64,000 nt of DNA from Lycium barbarum (GCF_019175385.1 NC_083339.1:109229601-109293600), one strand, 5' to 3'; counted from the stretch's first letter, positions 51,667 to 63,127 are shown. The notes: generated by a model from the sequence alone, not told the origin. Program-made: numbers and translations.

Positions 51667-53803
51667 ATGGGTTAGAAAAGAAATGCAGCAAAGAAAGAGG
51701 GGCCCCGACGCAAGGGAAAAGGAAAGAAAGTGAGCTCGGATTTTAATTTGAGAGATGAACCCTCCAATTCTGAAGGAGAAAATTCAGGATCCAAGTTCAC
51801 AGAAGTTATACCTCCACCGAAGGTCAGAGGGGCCCCCACATATGGCACATCAACAAGGCCATCTACACCCCCAACCATGACACTATCTAGATCTGATTCG
51901 GAACCCGCCCAGTCTGAAGAGGGGGATTCTGATGCAAAAGTAGAAAGCAAGGGGGCGACACAACAAACTGAACAAGAGAGTGCCTCAGATGAGCCAAGTT
52001 CTAGCCAAGCTCAGGATACTGATGCTGATACACCAGAGGGTCGGAAATTGGCCATCTGGACCAAATGTCTAGAGGAATAAAAACTCTGGTTCTCGCTCAA
52101 AAGTTCAAAAGAGTTATATGACCAATGGATGGCCAAGACAGAAAATGGGGGCAAGCCGCAGAGGAGCATATTTGAGGAGCGGTTGATTTTCAAGGGGGTT
52201 TCGGCATATTCATAGCTTGACGAGACCATCAAGATGTATCAATTAGATGCCTTCACTCACGAGTTAGGAGAGTATTGTTCGCATATCATGAGGGAATTTT
52301 ATGCGGCATATGGGGTTGTGTTGATGGCTCTAAAAAAGTCCAGTCGCACTTGGCATCAAATACCTATGTTGGAGAATGTGACAGCCCAAAACTCCCATGT
52401 TGATATTTCTTCCAAGGCCATCAACAGAGTTCTATTTGGCAATGACTATGTGGCACCTACCAATTTGAGCCCTTTCCTAGACAAGAGGGCATGGAAAGAC
52501 AATAAGTCTTTGAGGGAATGGACTGCAGCCACTATCACATCTCAGCCACACAAGCAGAAATGGACAGATAATGGGAGAGTGAAGATTACTAAAGTTTCTT
52601 GTCGATAGAAGCCTAGTTTTGGTGGACGTGTCTTAGGTACCGGATCACTCCAACCCAGGCTGACAACACCCTTACAACCAGTCAAGCAGTCACTATTGCC
52701 TCGTTTATGTCGAAGTGTCCGATGGATATTGGAGAGCTAATTGCTGAAGAGCTGCATGTGAGGGCACAGAAGCCCAAGAAAACTATGGTATTCCCGTGTC
52801 TTATCACGGAGCTATGTAGAAGGGCGAGGATATTTCAGCTTCCAGAATAGGACAACACCATCAAAGTGTCCATGTGGGTGATTGGAGGAAGAATAAGGTT
52901 TCGAGCAAGAATGACAAGGAGGCAGATCAGTCCGGTGATGACGACAACACTCAGTTAGAGTTGAGTCTGAGCCATGCTTTTGGGACTGATCCAATAGAGC
53001 CCGACTTTGATGCTACTGTTACTGAGCCTGTTGCTACCACTACAGGTGTCCCAGAGAGTGTTTCCGCAAGTACTGAGGCTGCGGCTGAGACGGTAGATCC
53101 ACCAGCTTTCACAGTCGAGACAGCCCGTGGTACAGCTACCACACATAGTCCTCCCTCAGGGTATGCCACAGCTACTGGATCCGCTGAGCCTGAAGATCCA
53201 GAGTTGAAGCTGCTAAATTTCAGCCATGATAACTATAGTCAGATTACATTCAGGGCAGTGAAGGCTGAAAGACAGGTAGCGAGAATCCTGCAATAGTTCA
53301 AACCAAAGGTGGTGAAGATAGTGGAGACATTGATTACAGAGGCTACTACAGAGATCCGTGCGGAGTTCTAGAAGAAACACGAGGTATATCAGGCTAGAAT
53401 AGATAGCTTTGAGTCTATATTGGTGACTCGAGAGTAGACTGCACCCGGTAGGGAGTCTGTTTCTTTGAGGAGTGAGTTGGCGAGTCTGAGGAAGGAGCTT
53501 GAGGCGATTAAAGCGCAAGGTGCAGGAGCCGCATCAGTTCCAGCACCACATGCCACTTTGCCGAGTATCATTCCGGTGTTGGATTTTATGAAGTCTGAAG
53601 AGGAGGAGGATGTTGTGTCCCTTGTGCGAGATAAAGGCAAGAGGGTCCGTGAGACAACTGAGGATCTAGAGGAGCTAGCCAAGAGATTGAGGAAGAAGGA
53701 GGAGAAAGATATGCAGCAGGCTATCCTTGAGTCCTTAGTTGAGCCACAACACCGATCAGGCGAGTCTAGTAGTAAGCCGCCTGATGAGGCAGGCCGGTCT
53801 TGA
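51667..53803 (+). pseudogene. Sense extra gene of E, 'putative plant transposon protein' type
   Basis: The ATG at 51667 has a stop at codon 3, then a very basic patch (RKGKGKKVSSDF) and an acidic Ser/Glu-rich stretch (51750-52070). The conserved part follows at 52100-52860: MREFYAAYGVV, HVDISSKAINRVLFG, a frameshift near 52605, and FPCLITELCRRARIFQLPE. The C-terminal region (52874-53803) is acidic, then coiled-coil-like with SLRSELASLRKELEAI and EELAKRLRKKEEKDMQQ. The FYA and FPCLI..LCRRA blocks correspond to those of the A and D genes. Position after integrase is that of the env-like or extra gene in Athila elements. At least four stops or frameshifts. Confidence 0.72.
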
Positions 53804-55339
53804 GATACACATAGCGCCTAGGGCGCCCAGGTATGACTCCCTTTTCTCTTTATCTTATTATTGACGCACAGAGGATAGTGCTTGATTTTTCTATTGGGGG
53901 TGTTATTGTAAATATGTGTTTAGGAACCCCCCCCCCCTGCCCCCATCGGCGTTTCTTTGCCAGAGTTCATTTCTTGAGGGGATTTTGTTGTCGAAACTGC
54001 ATGTTTAGGTTGTTTAGGTAGAATAGAGTAGTTTTGACTTATATGGTAGTATTTTAGTAACTTGCGGCATGCTAATATTTGACATTAAAACAAAAATGGA
54101 ATCCCTCAAAAATTTGATGAATACTTAGGAGTAACTATGAATTGACAGGATTGTTTTTTTCATGACATGATAATTATGAGAGTATTAAGTACGCTGAATA
54201 ATTGCTTGGGATGTTTTGTTAAGCTGAATTTTGTTGCCATTGTGTGTTGTGAGTTTTATTTTCGTTCAGTTATTGTGCTTGCAATCTAGAACTTCCCGAG
54301 TAGTCGTGTTTGCATTCTAAGGATGTGTTGGTTCTGAAATGATCCTAGGCCATCTTTTTGTAATCGGAAACCCTTTCTAAATGCTTTTGTCCATACATGA
54401 ATGAGCAATGATCCCTAGTTACCCATTTTGAGCCTATGTGACCTATTTTTTTTTTACTAGCCGTTAACGAGCCTTTACCCTTTCTTTGAATAATCCCATT
54501 CTTTGCACCAAAATCCCTCCTTGACATTGTGAATGAGAAAAACGAATAATTTGGGGGTTGTTGGGTGAATTTTGTGGAGAATGAGGCTGAAAACCTAAGT
54601 TAAGGGTGGAAGCGAAGTTATATGGTGTAGGGTTCGGTGTTGATATGCCTAGTGTTGAGAAAATAAATCTAGAAAATCTAAAAGAAAAAGAAAAAGAAAA
54701 GAAAAGGGGAAGTTATTAGTGTTAGTCCAATAAAGTCACATGACCCTACAGGATAAAGTAAAGAAGCGAAGTAAGAAGGGTGAATAAAAAAAAGTGTAGT
54801 GTTCAAGGACGGCGAGCCACTATTGACCGAATATGTATCCTACCTGTCCCAAAGCCTACATTACAACCCTACAAAGTCCTACAGTGATCATAACTAAGAT
54901 GTCCAAAAATGAGAATATTGAAAATGAGGGCAAGCCTATGGTATGTGTAAGTGCAATCCGTGAATTTCTTTGTGAGAGTAAGTGACTTCTCTTCTCCTTT
55001 GTCTTAGTCCCTATTGTGATGTACATATGTGTGAGGGACATTCTTTGGTCTATGTGAGGGCATTCGGATGAAATTATGAGCATTCCCGAAAAAGCAATGT
55101 TTGTGTGTATATTGATGCTACGGATAATGTTCTGTCATGCATTGAAACTTCACTATGAGTTGTAGTGTCCTGAGTATGAGTCGTGTTCTGATTTTGAAAG
55201 TTGAGGTGGTTATTTGTGATAAACATGCATGCCCATAGTTTGAAGTTAGAACCATTGTATCCATTAGTACTCTGTTAGATCGAGTCGTTGTGTTGTATGA
55301 CTTGCTTGAGGACAAGTAAAGACTTTATGTTGGGGCTGT
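53804..55339 (+). other. 3' non-coding region and polypurine-like tract of E
   Basis: No open frame of note. It includes a C-run at 53929-53937, an A/AG-rich stretch at 54670-54710, and words usual before the 3' LTR of Athila/Tat elements. The last bases before the LTR, GTTGGGGCTGT, are the probable plus-strand primer. I see nothing else in it. Confidence 0.55.
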
Positions 55340-56734
55340 TGATATGCCGGGAAATTATGGCACATCCAAGGCCTTTTTACGAGAATTGTTACTTGTTTTT
55401 AAGCAAGTTAGTGGCAATTTAATGTGTTTTTCAGGCACTGGAGCAATTTTTGGATGAAAACTGTTGAAGTGCAGAATTTGGCCTTAATGATAAAATATTG
55501 GCCGTATTCTCAAATACGGGCCATATTCCTTGGGCGTATTTAAAGATAAGCAAAACCAGAAAGGCATGCTGAGAAGATGGTGAAAGACGAACAACTTTAC
55601 AGATCGTATTCCACTTTACGGTCCGTATTTCAAAGCGTATTTAGCATTTAGACACTTGGTAGAAAGCTGAAGTTTTACAAGTTGAAAGACGATCAAGCAG
55701 AATACGAACCGTAAATCAAAATACGGTCTGTAATCCCTGATGTTGCAGCAGCCCAAATGTTGAAGCAAAACCAAGGCGTAAACCATTTTACGGTCCGTAA
55801 TGTGAAATACGGACCGTATTTTATGACGTCGGGGACCAAGTAATTCTGTAACTTTTACGTTTCAAAACCTATAAATAGTCCAATGTAGGGTTTTATTTCG
55901 AACCAGTTATTATTTTATTGACTTTTGGCTTAGAACATTAAATACTCTCTTTACTTTGGAGATTCAAAACATCAATTCAAGTATTATCAATTCCTCTTTC
56001 CATCCAAAGTAAGCAATTATGAATTCTTCAATTTCTTGTTTCTTGTTCTTTGTCATGAGTAGCTAAATTCTCTTGCTATGGTTGTGAACCTAATGTTTTA
56101 TGATTGGGTTTATAATTGATATACACATAATGGATTATTAGGGTTTATTTATTCTTCATTCTTCATTCGTAATTAATGGTTGCAAACATTGATTAAAGCC
56201 ATAAATCTTAATTTGTTGGGGAAAAGAATTAGGGTTTAGTAAGAATAAATAACAAGAACTCAAAGCTTTAAACTTTGTTTAATAAATTCACTTAGGAATA
56301 AGACGAATTTACTTGGCATAATTAACCGTTCTTCATATTTACTTTCTTATATTTGGGAAAATCATAAAAAGAGATAATCTTTATATATTGGGAAATAATA
56401 GAGATTCATATAGAGGTTAAGTGCATTCATATAACGATCCATTAGAAGTATATCAAGATCAATACTCATGATCATACACTTCATCTAAAAGGGACACACC
56501 TTTGGTTTCTTTTACCATAAATTACAATCCAAAGCAATTAGTTAGCTATTAGTCATAAACAACCAACTTTTACAAAAATCATCGGATTAAGACATTAACC
56601 TAAATTAAGCATTCTACGAGTTTAGTAACCTTTTCACACCATATTTCCTGTGGGATTCGACCCCAACCTTGTTGGGTTACTATATTTGACATCGTCCGCT
56701 TTACGCTAATTAAAGGTGTAATTTGAGCGTATCA
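55340..56734 (+). repeat. 3' LTR of E
   Basis: At 1395 bp it is complete (TGATATGCC..GCGTATCA). The palindrome pair TTTACGGTCCGTAA and ATACGGACCGTAT lies at 55788-55820, the TATA box CTATAAATAG at 55869-55878, and a further cluster at 55590-55640. The last 650 bp have no counterpart in the truncated left LTR. Confidence 0.9.
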
Positions 56735-57110
56735 ATACTCATACCTATTGTTTTTGTCACTCCAGGAGTACCTACTTCCCTGCCAAGATCAGCTGCATAC
56801 GAGTCTCCTCCTCCTGCCCACCAAAAGATCTACAAATATGAAAGTCCACGTGTGGACTAATGGTTTGGGTAGTAACTCTCTGCTCAACACCACAATCTCT
56901 CACAACACTCTCCTCGCCACCAGGTCTCTCAAGACTCTCATCATCACCAATTATATCTAATTTTATAGTTGTTACATGTGCCAATTCAGCTTTTAAAACA
57001 TCAATGTTTGGATCCGGATCATCTTCAAAGGGCGTAATATCTTGAATATAATCCTTCCCTTTCTCTATGTTTGTTGAAAAAAGAAAAGGGTGCACAATCT
57101 GATTTTGCAT
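56735..57110 (-). pseudogene. Middle exon of the MULE DUF1985/Ulp1 gene
   Basis: The exon starts after the acceptor ATGCAG/ATG at 57110 and reads QNQIVHPFLFSTN, an acidic part (FEDDPDPNIDVLKAEL), and, after a frameshift near 56795, GREVGTPGVTKTIGMS up to the edge of element E. It continues at 48241. No catalytic motif is expected in this linker, which varies in such proteins. Confidence 0.65.
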
Positions 57111-58051
57111 CTGCATTTAAGAAAACGAGTATGAATATTCGGTAAACACAAAAAACCCCATCAAGAAAGGAAAAAATAAAAAATAAAAATCTCCAATCTG
57201 TTTTGATGATTAAAATTTTATTGCTTTTAGATGAACTCTATATGTACGTAGGGCTGCTTATTGCATCTGTTTTGATGATTACAATTTTATTACAATCTGA
57301 TGATTAAAATTTTATTGCTTTTAACATCACAACACATAAACAACATGCAGTCCAACTTTCACGGAGTACACCCGACATAGTAGCAATTTATGAGAAACTA
57401 AAACATAAACAGACCGACATATCACCTATCTTAAATCTTGATCAGCCTTTGAACTCCAAAGTAAACAAAGGCTTGCAAAACAAAAGAGGCTTACAGGAAA
57501 CACCAAGTTTTCAGTAGTTCTGCACAATGTTTGGATAAAGTAAGTAGATGAAATGTAAGGGTAGTAGGAATATATGTTTACTTCCACTGTTCCACTCCTA
57601 TTGTTGGCATAGCTGGAAGGGATGTAAAGACATTTAATTCCTCTTTTTCACCCAATTTTAGTTGATGAAGGATCCCCTCCCTTTCTACTAACTAACCAAA
57701 CACGAGGAGAATTAATTCTTTCAACCTCTGTTACTTCCCCTCCCATAAAATTCTCCGTTCATTCCCATAAAACATACAGGTTAAACTTTCTGTGTGGCTG
57801 GTGATGCGCATAAATGATGTCATGATGAACTTTTCATCTTTCAAATATTTCTTAAAGAAATACACATAGATATAAAGACCAAGAAACCACACCAACAATT
57901 ATTTCAGTTGTCTGTGGTTGTGGAACAACTTCATTTGTTGTTGGACAACCGAAGCAGTTGTGGGAACAACAAGTTCAGTTGCCCAACAACTGTAGTTAAT
58001 GTCCCCACTATTGCAAAACACAATTGAAATTATTTAGATGTAGAATCTTAC
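57111..58051 (-). other. Intron of the DUF1985/Ulp1 gene
   Basis: Donor GAG/GTAAGATT (58051) and acceptor at 57111 bound a 941-bp intron. The MULE motif occupies about 57900-58005 (AGTTGTCTGTGGTTGTGG, AGTTGCCCAACAACT). The repeated word 'gatgattaaaattttattgcttttag' is in part duplicated at 57203-57232 and 57299-57325. The rest is AT-rich. Confidence 0.6.
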
Positions 58052-58213
58052 CTCTTTTCTTGTCTGAACAAGAGGATCAACATTTGCCGGGTTAGAGTTA
58101 GTCTTTCTCGCTGGTTTTGCGGACAACCATTTAATCATTCTTGGCATTGAACACTCAAGTGAAGGATCCTTAGCTAGCCGTTGAACTTCCGGAATAGCTT
58201 CAAATGCCCAAGC
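58052..58213 (-). pseudogene. Short exon of the DUF1985 gene
   Basis: Between an acceptor TTACATAG (58214) and a donor at 58052 the minus strand reads AWAFEAIPEVQRLAKDPSLE, then CSMPRMIKWLSAKPARKTN, open throughout. It joins in frame to the FPWAFA end of the preceding exon (58302), as in DUF1985 proteins. Confidence 0.75.
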
Positions 58214-58301
58214 CTATGTAATAAGTAAAATGCAGTTTAGTGTACATAAAATCAAAATAATAATTTAACTCAACCATAAAATGAATATTTTAATTACTTA
58301 C

Positions 58302-59677
58302 CGCGAACGCCCATGGAAAGCCATAAAGGTTATATTGGTTTTTGGTTGGATTCAATCCTTTTAAAAGATATTCAATAGTTATATTGAAGCTTATTCGACC
58401 CCATGGATATGAATCGAATGCATTTTGGTTCGACGCCTTTTTTAACCAATTGGTGTCTACCTTTTTTTTTGTATCTTTTGCACACAATATGTTATGCAAG
58501 AACCAAACCACACTCACAGCCACCTTTTGTCTTTTTGGAAAGTTTGAATCCTTTAGCTTCTCAATGAGACCATCACCATCAACAGACTTCCCCACTATAT
58601 CTACCAAACTTTTACTCTTTTCTTCAACCTTTGCTAACTGCTGAATAAGAGGGGGCAGAGAATGACATTGAAGTTCAGTCATGATAGAGAATTCATTGAT
58701 GCCAAAACAAATAGGCAAAACATTGTAATCACACCAAATTTTCTTTTTCTTTTCACAAAAAATTTGGCGAAGAAGAAGGTTGTGCACCAACTTCATTGGG
58801 AGATGTATTGCTGCATCTTTCTTCAAGTTGAAAAATTGACCAAAATAAGTTTTTCTGAAACCATTCTCAATATGTTAATCGATCAAAACCTTTCTAAACT
58901 CAACAAATTGAGTTCCAAAGGCGACTCTCACATTGATCCTTGAATCATAAGGCCTAAACATATTCAAGTGGGTCTTAAATCCATATTTTTCAATGGAAAT
59001 GGTCTTCAAGCATTCTGGAACCGAAAGAGCATCTGGATCACTATTCATACCTGATGATCCAGTAACCTTTGAATGACCACCACCAGTATCATTACTGGAT
59101 CCAGCAACGACTACTGATTGAGCATCCTCTTGATCATGTTGTTGTTCTTTTCTATTTTCTGTTCTTTCTAACGTAGCTGTCGTCAAATCCTCAACCAATT
59201 TCTTAGTTGATGTACTATTTTCATTGCTTTCTTCTCTAACTTGATTAATACCAATGTCACCAGTTGTAGTTCTATCTTTTTCTTCTTCATTCGAACGCTC
59301 AGTTGCACTATCACCACTTTTTTCCTCTTTACCTGATTGCTCAGTTGCACTCTCACCACTTTTTTCCTCTTCACCTGATTGCTCAGTTGCACTCTCACCA
59401 CTTTTTTCTTCTTCACCTGACTTTTCACCACTATGCTCAAGTGTTTCTTTTTCACAAATCAACTGCTCATTGTTTAAAGGTATCACCATCTCCAAAGGTG
59501 CATAAGCAAGAGCCTCACTTGCTAGGGCTGCTTCATCAATCAGCTTTTGTACTGATGTGGTAGCTCTTTTATTATGTGCAGCATCTTGTTTTCTAACAGC
59601 AACTAAGCCCCTAGATTTTTTACTAGCATCAGGACAAGGTGACCTGGTTCTCTTCCTCTTATGTTGGCCCAATGTAT
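58302..59677 (-). pseudogene. DUF1985-containing gene of the MULE
   Basis: The exon opens at an acceptor TTTTAG (59678). Residues 1-35 are basic (HKRKRTRSP). A tract of three to four imperfect 14-residue repeats, SGEEEKSGESATEQ, lies at about 59280-59430. The DUF1985 part begins NVRVAFGTQFVEFRKVLID, meets a TAA at 58872-58874 in an otherwise open frame, and runs on with VLPICFGINEFSIMTEL, VWFLHNILCAKD and GRISFNITIEYLLKGLNP to a donor GCG/GTAAGT at 58302. DUF1985 is typical of plant MULE genes that also carry Ulp1. As I recall, VANC anti-silencing proteins belong to this domain group. One stop in this exon; further damage downstream. Confidence 0.82.
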
Positions 59678-60493
59678 CTAAAATTAGTAAATGATACAAT
59701 TTAATAATACCAAAAAAAAAAATCCAACAACAACTCTATTTGTAGCACAACTTCTAAAGTTGTGTGCCAACAATAAGCAAATGCCTAAGCAGCTGATCGG
59801 AAGAGAATTCACAGAATTGGTTGCTAAAAGGTCTCTATTAGAACCGACAAATTTGTTAACAACTTTTGCATTTGTTCCAACAACTATTGTAGTTGCTAGA
59901 ACAACTGCTGAAGTTATCCTAACAAATGGAGAAGTTGTTCCAGCAACTTCAAAAGTTGTTGGGGACATGTTGTATCAAATTTGAACCAATTAAAATTTCT
60001 TTTTAATACAACTAATATAATTGGTGCTAAAGTTCAACCCAGAACAATATAGTTGGTACTACAGCTCAACCCAGAACAATTTTCTTTTTAATACCACCAA
60101 ATCGTAGTTAATAACATTAAAAGAAGTATTGGGAGATGGAAAATTTTGCCTAATAATGGCAAAATTGTAAAACAATAGTAAAATCAAAATTCATAATCTT
60201 TATCTTCTTCTTTTCATTAAACCCTAGTTCTAACAGTTTGAAGTAAACAAGATAAAGGAAATTTACCTGATATTATGGTAAGATGATAATTTGAAGTGAA
60301 ATTTTAGGCAAAATCCCAAAAAAGAACAGAGAGTAGAAAAATGAGAGAGGATTTTTTTTTTTTGGGAGTGTTGAATCATGAGAAAGGAAGAGAGCAAATA
60401 AATTTGGGCGTTTTTCTCAAAGATTTGGTAATATAATTTGACTCCCTTCCTCAAAGTTTTAAATATTATAATATGACCCCATTCTACCTAATT
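59678..60493 (-). promoter_or_regulatory. First intron, 5'UTR and right end of the MULE
   Basis: A donor ATATCAG/GTAAAT (60266) pairs with the acceptor at 59678, giving a 589-bp intron. The MULE motif fills 59740-59960, for example AGTTGCTAGAACAACT near 59891. Upstream are an untranslated exon and a likely promoter (60300-60480) with an AATATTATAATATGACC-like tract. AATTAGGTAGAA read on the minus strand at 60493-60482 may belong to the terminal repeat. Confidence 0.5.
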
Positions 60494-61330
60494 ATTTTTT
60501 AGGTGGGGGAGAAAGAAAGAAAAATAAAACGGACCCACTTGTCCCTTTTTTTTAATTGCAAATTTGAGTGTCCTTCTGAGCTCAATATCTTGAGTTAGTA
60601 ATCAGTAGCCGCCATTTACATAACACAAAAAAATTCCTCTCCATAGCAGGGTTACCCCTTAGGTTCTTAATTGAAAAATTCCCCATTGAACACCAAACAA
60701 AATCATGTTTTATTTACTACCATACACAACCATGTAGAACCCATTGTAATCAACCAAAAAAACACTATTGAAAAGTTGAAACAGCTCCATAAACTCACCT
60801 TCAAACCTCCATTAACGCAGCTTTCAAAACCTAGTTGTGTCGCACCATAAAATCACCTTGTAACATCATTACAACAATCATTCCACACCCAAAGACACCA
60901 TCCCAATACCACCATAATACCACCCCAAAGCAGAACTTCATTTTGATGGAGGTTTATTTAAAATTTCTGAGTTGGGTTCGAAGTTTCCGGTGGCTTAAGT
61001 GGTTTTTAGGTGAGGTTCTCGGGTTGACGGTTCTATTCTCCATTGGAAACTCCAGTTCAAGTTCAAGGAATGAATCATTTTTAAGTTCATTCCATCCTTT
61101 GCTTTTCATTTTTATGATATTACTTTGATCTCTTATTGTGCTTTGGTTCATATTTCCTGAAATACTTTGAGGTTTATTGGAGACACTTTTATGATTTGTC
61201 TACTGCTGGTTAATATGGATTTCATGCTTCTGTTTAAATGATTATGATCTTTCCCCTTGAAGTTCCATTAACTGCTTATGATGTTAATAAGTTTAAGAAT
61301 GAATAGATATAGTTTTATGAGTCCGCAATT
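60494..61330. other. Unassigned DNA right of the MULE
   Basis: Pyrimidine- and A-rich, with a 97-codon open frame at 60835-61128 (+) that has no recognisable domain (MEVYLKFLSWVRSFRWLKWF in its middle). It could be a leader of some gene, but I see no support. Nothing else recognised. Confidence 0.35.
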
Positions 61331-61333
61331 TAT

Positions 61334-61370
61334 TGACCCAAAAAGTGGGTTTGTGTACCAAAATAACTCA
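61334..61370. repeat. Left copy of a direct repeat around the GRF gene
   Basis: TGACCCAAAAA..GTACCAAAATAACTC resembles TGACCCAAAAA..GTGAACCAAAATAACCC at 62415-62460 in the same orientation. The pair brackets the GRF zinc-finger gene and may be part of its element. Confidence 0.45.
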
Positions 61371-61427
61371 TAAAAAAAAAGTTACCAAAGTACCTTTTGC
61401 ACCTAAGTGTAACTTTCACAGTTAAGT

Positions 61428-61474
61428 CCTATTGCGCACTAATTTAGTGCGCAATAGGGGTTTATATAAACCCC
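61428..61474 (+). promoter_or_regulatory. Two overlapping palindromes at the GRF gene promoter
   Basis: 61428-61458 is a perfect 31-bp palindrome with core TTGCGCACTAATTTAGTGC. It overlaps GGGGTTTATATAAACCCC (61457-61474), a perfect 18-bp palindrome that contains TATATAA. The ATG lies about 90 bases downstream. The word TTGCGCA recurs in the array at 63590-64000. Confidence 0.8.
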
Positions 61475-61561
61475 ATCAGCTGACCATTTTCAAATCACTC
61501 TTCACCTCCTCCATTTTCACTCTTTCAACATACTTTATCCCCCCCCCCCCCAACCCAAATC

Positions 61562-62134
61562 ATGTCTCAAAGCTCCGAAGCGTCAAACTTTGCTATAGAA
61601 CCCGATGTTTCCGAATCCGGTTATTATTGTAAGCTAATAACATCAAGGACCTAAGATAATCCGGGTCATTGTTTTTGGCGTTGTAAAGTGCCCGAAGCAA
61701 CTGTTTTTACAAGTTTTTAGGGTTTAGACTTTTTTCACATTATCTACATATTTTATTTTCAAAAACTGATCTTCTTGTAATGTTTATAGGATATGAATGT
61801 TTGCAAACATTTTCGATGGGAAGATAGTATTCCCGTGAATAAAATGGTGGCGGCGAAGTTTAAAAAGCCTCTTGTTGATAGAGATACCGAGAGCTCACGT
61901 ATCACTAGAGATACCGTGAAGTTTGACTTGCAGTTTAAGCTTCTGGAAGCTCAAGAAAAAATTGACCTTTTGGAGGTCTTGCTAAAAGAACCCAAAGAAA
62001 AACAAAGTTTTTTCAAAGCTAAACCTTAGAGACACTAAACACGAGAAAAATGCTTTGAAAGAAAAACTGAAATTTTGGAAGATTATTTGTGCTATCTTGT
62101 TGTTGTTTATTATTTGTATGTATTTTTTTTATTA
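61562..62134 (+). pseudogene. GRF-type zinc-finger gene with C-terminal membrane segment
   Basis: Exon 1 starts MSQSSEASNFAIEPDVSESG and continues YYCKLITSRT, a stop, DNPGHCFWRCKV. Exon 2 begins after the acceptor TTTATAG (61789) with CKHFRWEDSIPVN. Cys, NPG, F.C and C..F.W in this order are the zf-GRF pattern (PF06839). A helical stretch (LQFKLLEAQEKIDLLEVLL) follows, then after a frameshift near 62030 a hydrophobic end, FWKIICAILLLFIICMYF, likely a membrane anchor. Small plant proteins of this make-up are often found in repeats. One stop and one frameshift break it. Its role is unknown. Confidence 0.72.
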
Positions 62135-62614
62135 AGTTTAGTATTTCTATGTATTTTTATGTTATTTTTAGGTATTTTGTTTTTACTAGTTGTACGTTTT
62201 CACGTATTATGTAATCGACACCTTTTATATACTAATTTATTTGTATTTTTTTTTAATTTGTGAATTGTTGCACTTTTTATGTATTATTAACTCTAAGAAG
62301 CTTATATAAATTGATAATAGACTATAGAAGTCAAAGTAAATTAAAAACATACTAAATTTTTTAAAATTGATGACTTCATAATAAATTAAAAATACAAATT
62401 AAATCATGAGTCCAAAACTTAAATGACCCAAAAACTAAGATAGTGAACCAAAATAACCCCTAATGATCATCAGAATAGAAGTCCTCAATATCGTCCTCAG
62501 AATAATATTTTGGGTTTCTTAAGACATATCTTCTTTCTATAGATGTTAGTTCTCTACCTGTTGATGATGCTTGTTCTTCGGCCAACTTTAGCATGTAAAA
62601 GCTACAACGTCTGG
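62135..62614. other. 3' region after the GRF gene
   Basis: AT-rich with many T-runs, including the right copy of the TGACCCAAAAA repeat (62415-62460). From 62470 the minus strand could be 3' untranslated sequence of the next gene. No coding feature recognised. Confidence 0.4.
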
Positions 62615-63004
62615 CTAGAATTTGTTGTTTTCTTTTCTAATCCTTTGTACGACAAGCTTGCAAGTGTGTGCACTTACTCGAGGAACAGTCATTGAGAACC
62701 TTGTTGGGATTTGAGCGTTGAGATTTTTCAAGTCACGAACAAGATGTTCTAATTTGGCATGCCAATATGCCCATTCTCGGCGTAACCCGCAATAATATTC
62801 GCGTGGATCTGAATATTTCCCTTTGCAAAAATTATTATTATGCTTTATAAGAGGGTGGGGTTTCAAATCGTCTATCTTGAATTCATTGTTATCAAGATAA
62901 CTTGATTCACCGAAATAGCTGCAATGATTTGAGCTTTCATCACTACTACCATTCGAATCATTTGGAAGGAATACCGATCAATCTACATTTCTACTACTCG
63001 ACAT
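62615..63004 (-). pseudogene. Unknown gene 1, related to its neighbour
   Basis: An ATG at 63004 opens MSSSRNVD, then a TGA, then SVFLPNDSNGSSDESSNHC and a part with EYYCGLRREWAYWHAKLEHL, RFSMTVPRVSAHTCKLVVQR and IRKENNKF to a stop. With the one in-frame stop it is about 130 codons. I do not recognise the family. The second half resembles the next gene in spacing (R.EW, E.L, a Pro-rich turn, KEN). Location inside repeats suggests a transposon gene. Confidence 0.45.
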
Positions 63005-63127
63005 TGAATATGTTGTAGTTTAATAACAAATAAAAGGCTACTTATATGGTTGTAAAACCTCAAGTACCCTTAGGGTCCTGCTTATGATCCTACCTACTTA
63101 CTTTATTATAAAAACAAATTAATAGGA

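Larger units (their letters stand above)
48242..56734 (+). mobile_element. Element E: truncated Athila-like retrotransposon
   Basis: The left LTR starts TGATGTGCC and the right LTR TGATATGCC; the right one ends GCGTATCA. Exact target duplication ATACT (48237-48241 and 56735-56739) brackets the element. The left LTR breaks off near 48999 and continues straight into integrase, so primer site, gag, protease, RT and RNase H are lost. Behind integrase comes an extra sense gene and then a 3' tract ending in CTTGAGGACAAG..GTTGGGGCTGT, typical of Athila/Tat elements. It interrupts the Ulp1 gene of the MULE. Confidence 0.9.
28184..60493 (+). mobile_element. Kaonashi-like MULE with three nested retrotransposons
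   Basis: After removal of C (29437-36314), D (38774-46091) and E (48242-56734), what remains is about 9.6 kb with a mudrA-type transposase gene on the + strand, a central 61-bp tandem array, and a convergent - strand gene with DUF1985 and Ulp1-protease parts. This pair of genes is known from Kaonashi (Ulp1-carrying) MULEs. Introns and spacers are filled with AGTTGTNNNACAACT. The ends are not certain: the right end is near 60493, the left end near 28184 or, if the inverted word AATTAGGTAGAA is terminal, 19453 with B inserted too. Both genes are broken. Confidence 0.75.

Noticed and set aside
51667..53803. Envelope gene of element E
   Set aside because: It is in the env-like position, but I see no signal peptide or membrane segment; the conserved blocks fit the plant transposon protein family instead.
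59254..59563. Ser- and His-rich frames (+) over the acidic repeats
   Set aside because: They are complements of the SGEEEKSGESATEQ repeats of the minus-strand DUF1985 gene, which has family support and splice sites.
60835..61128. Possible small membrane protein gene (+)
   Set aside because: Its Trp- and Phe-rich middle is suggestive, but there is no homology that I recognise, no promoter pattern and no second copy.
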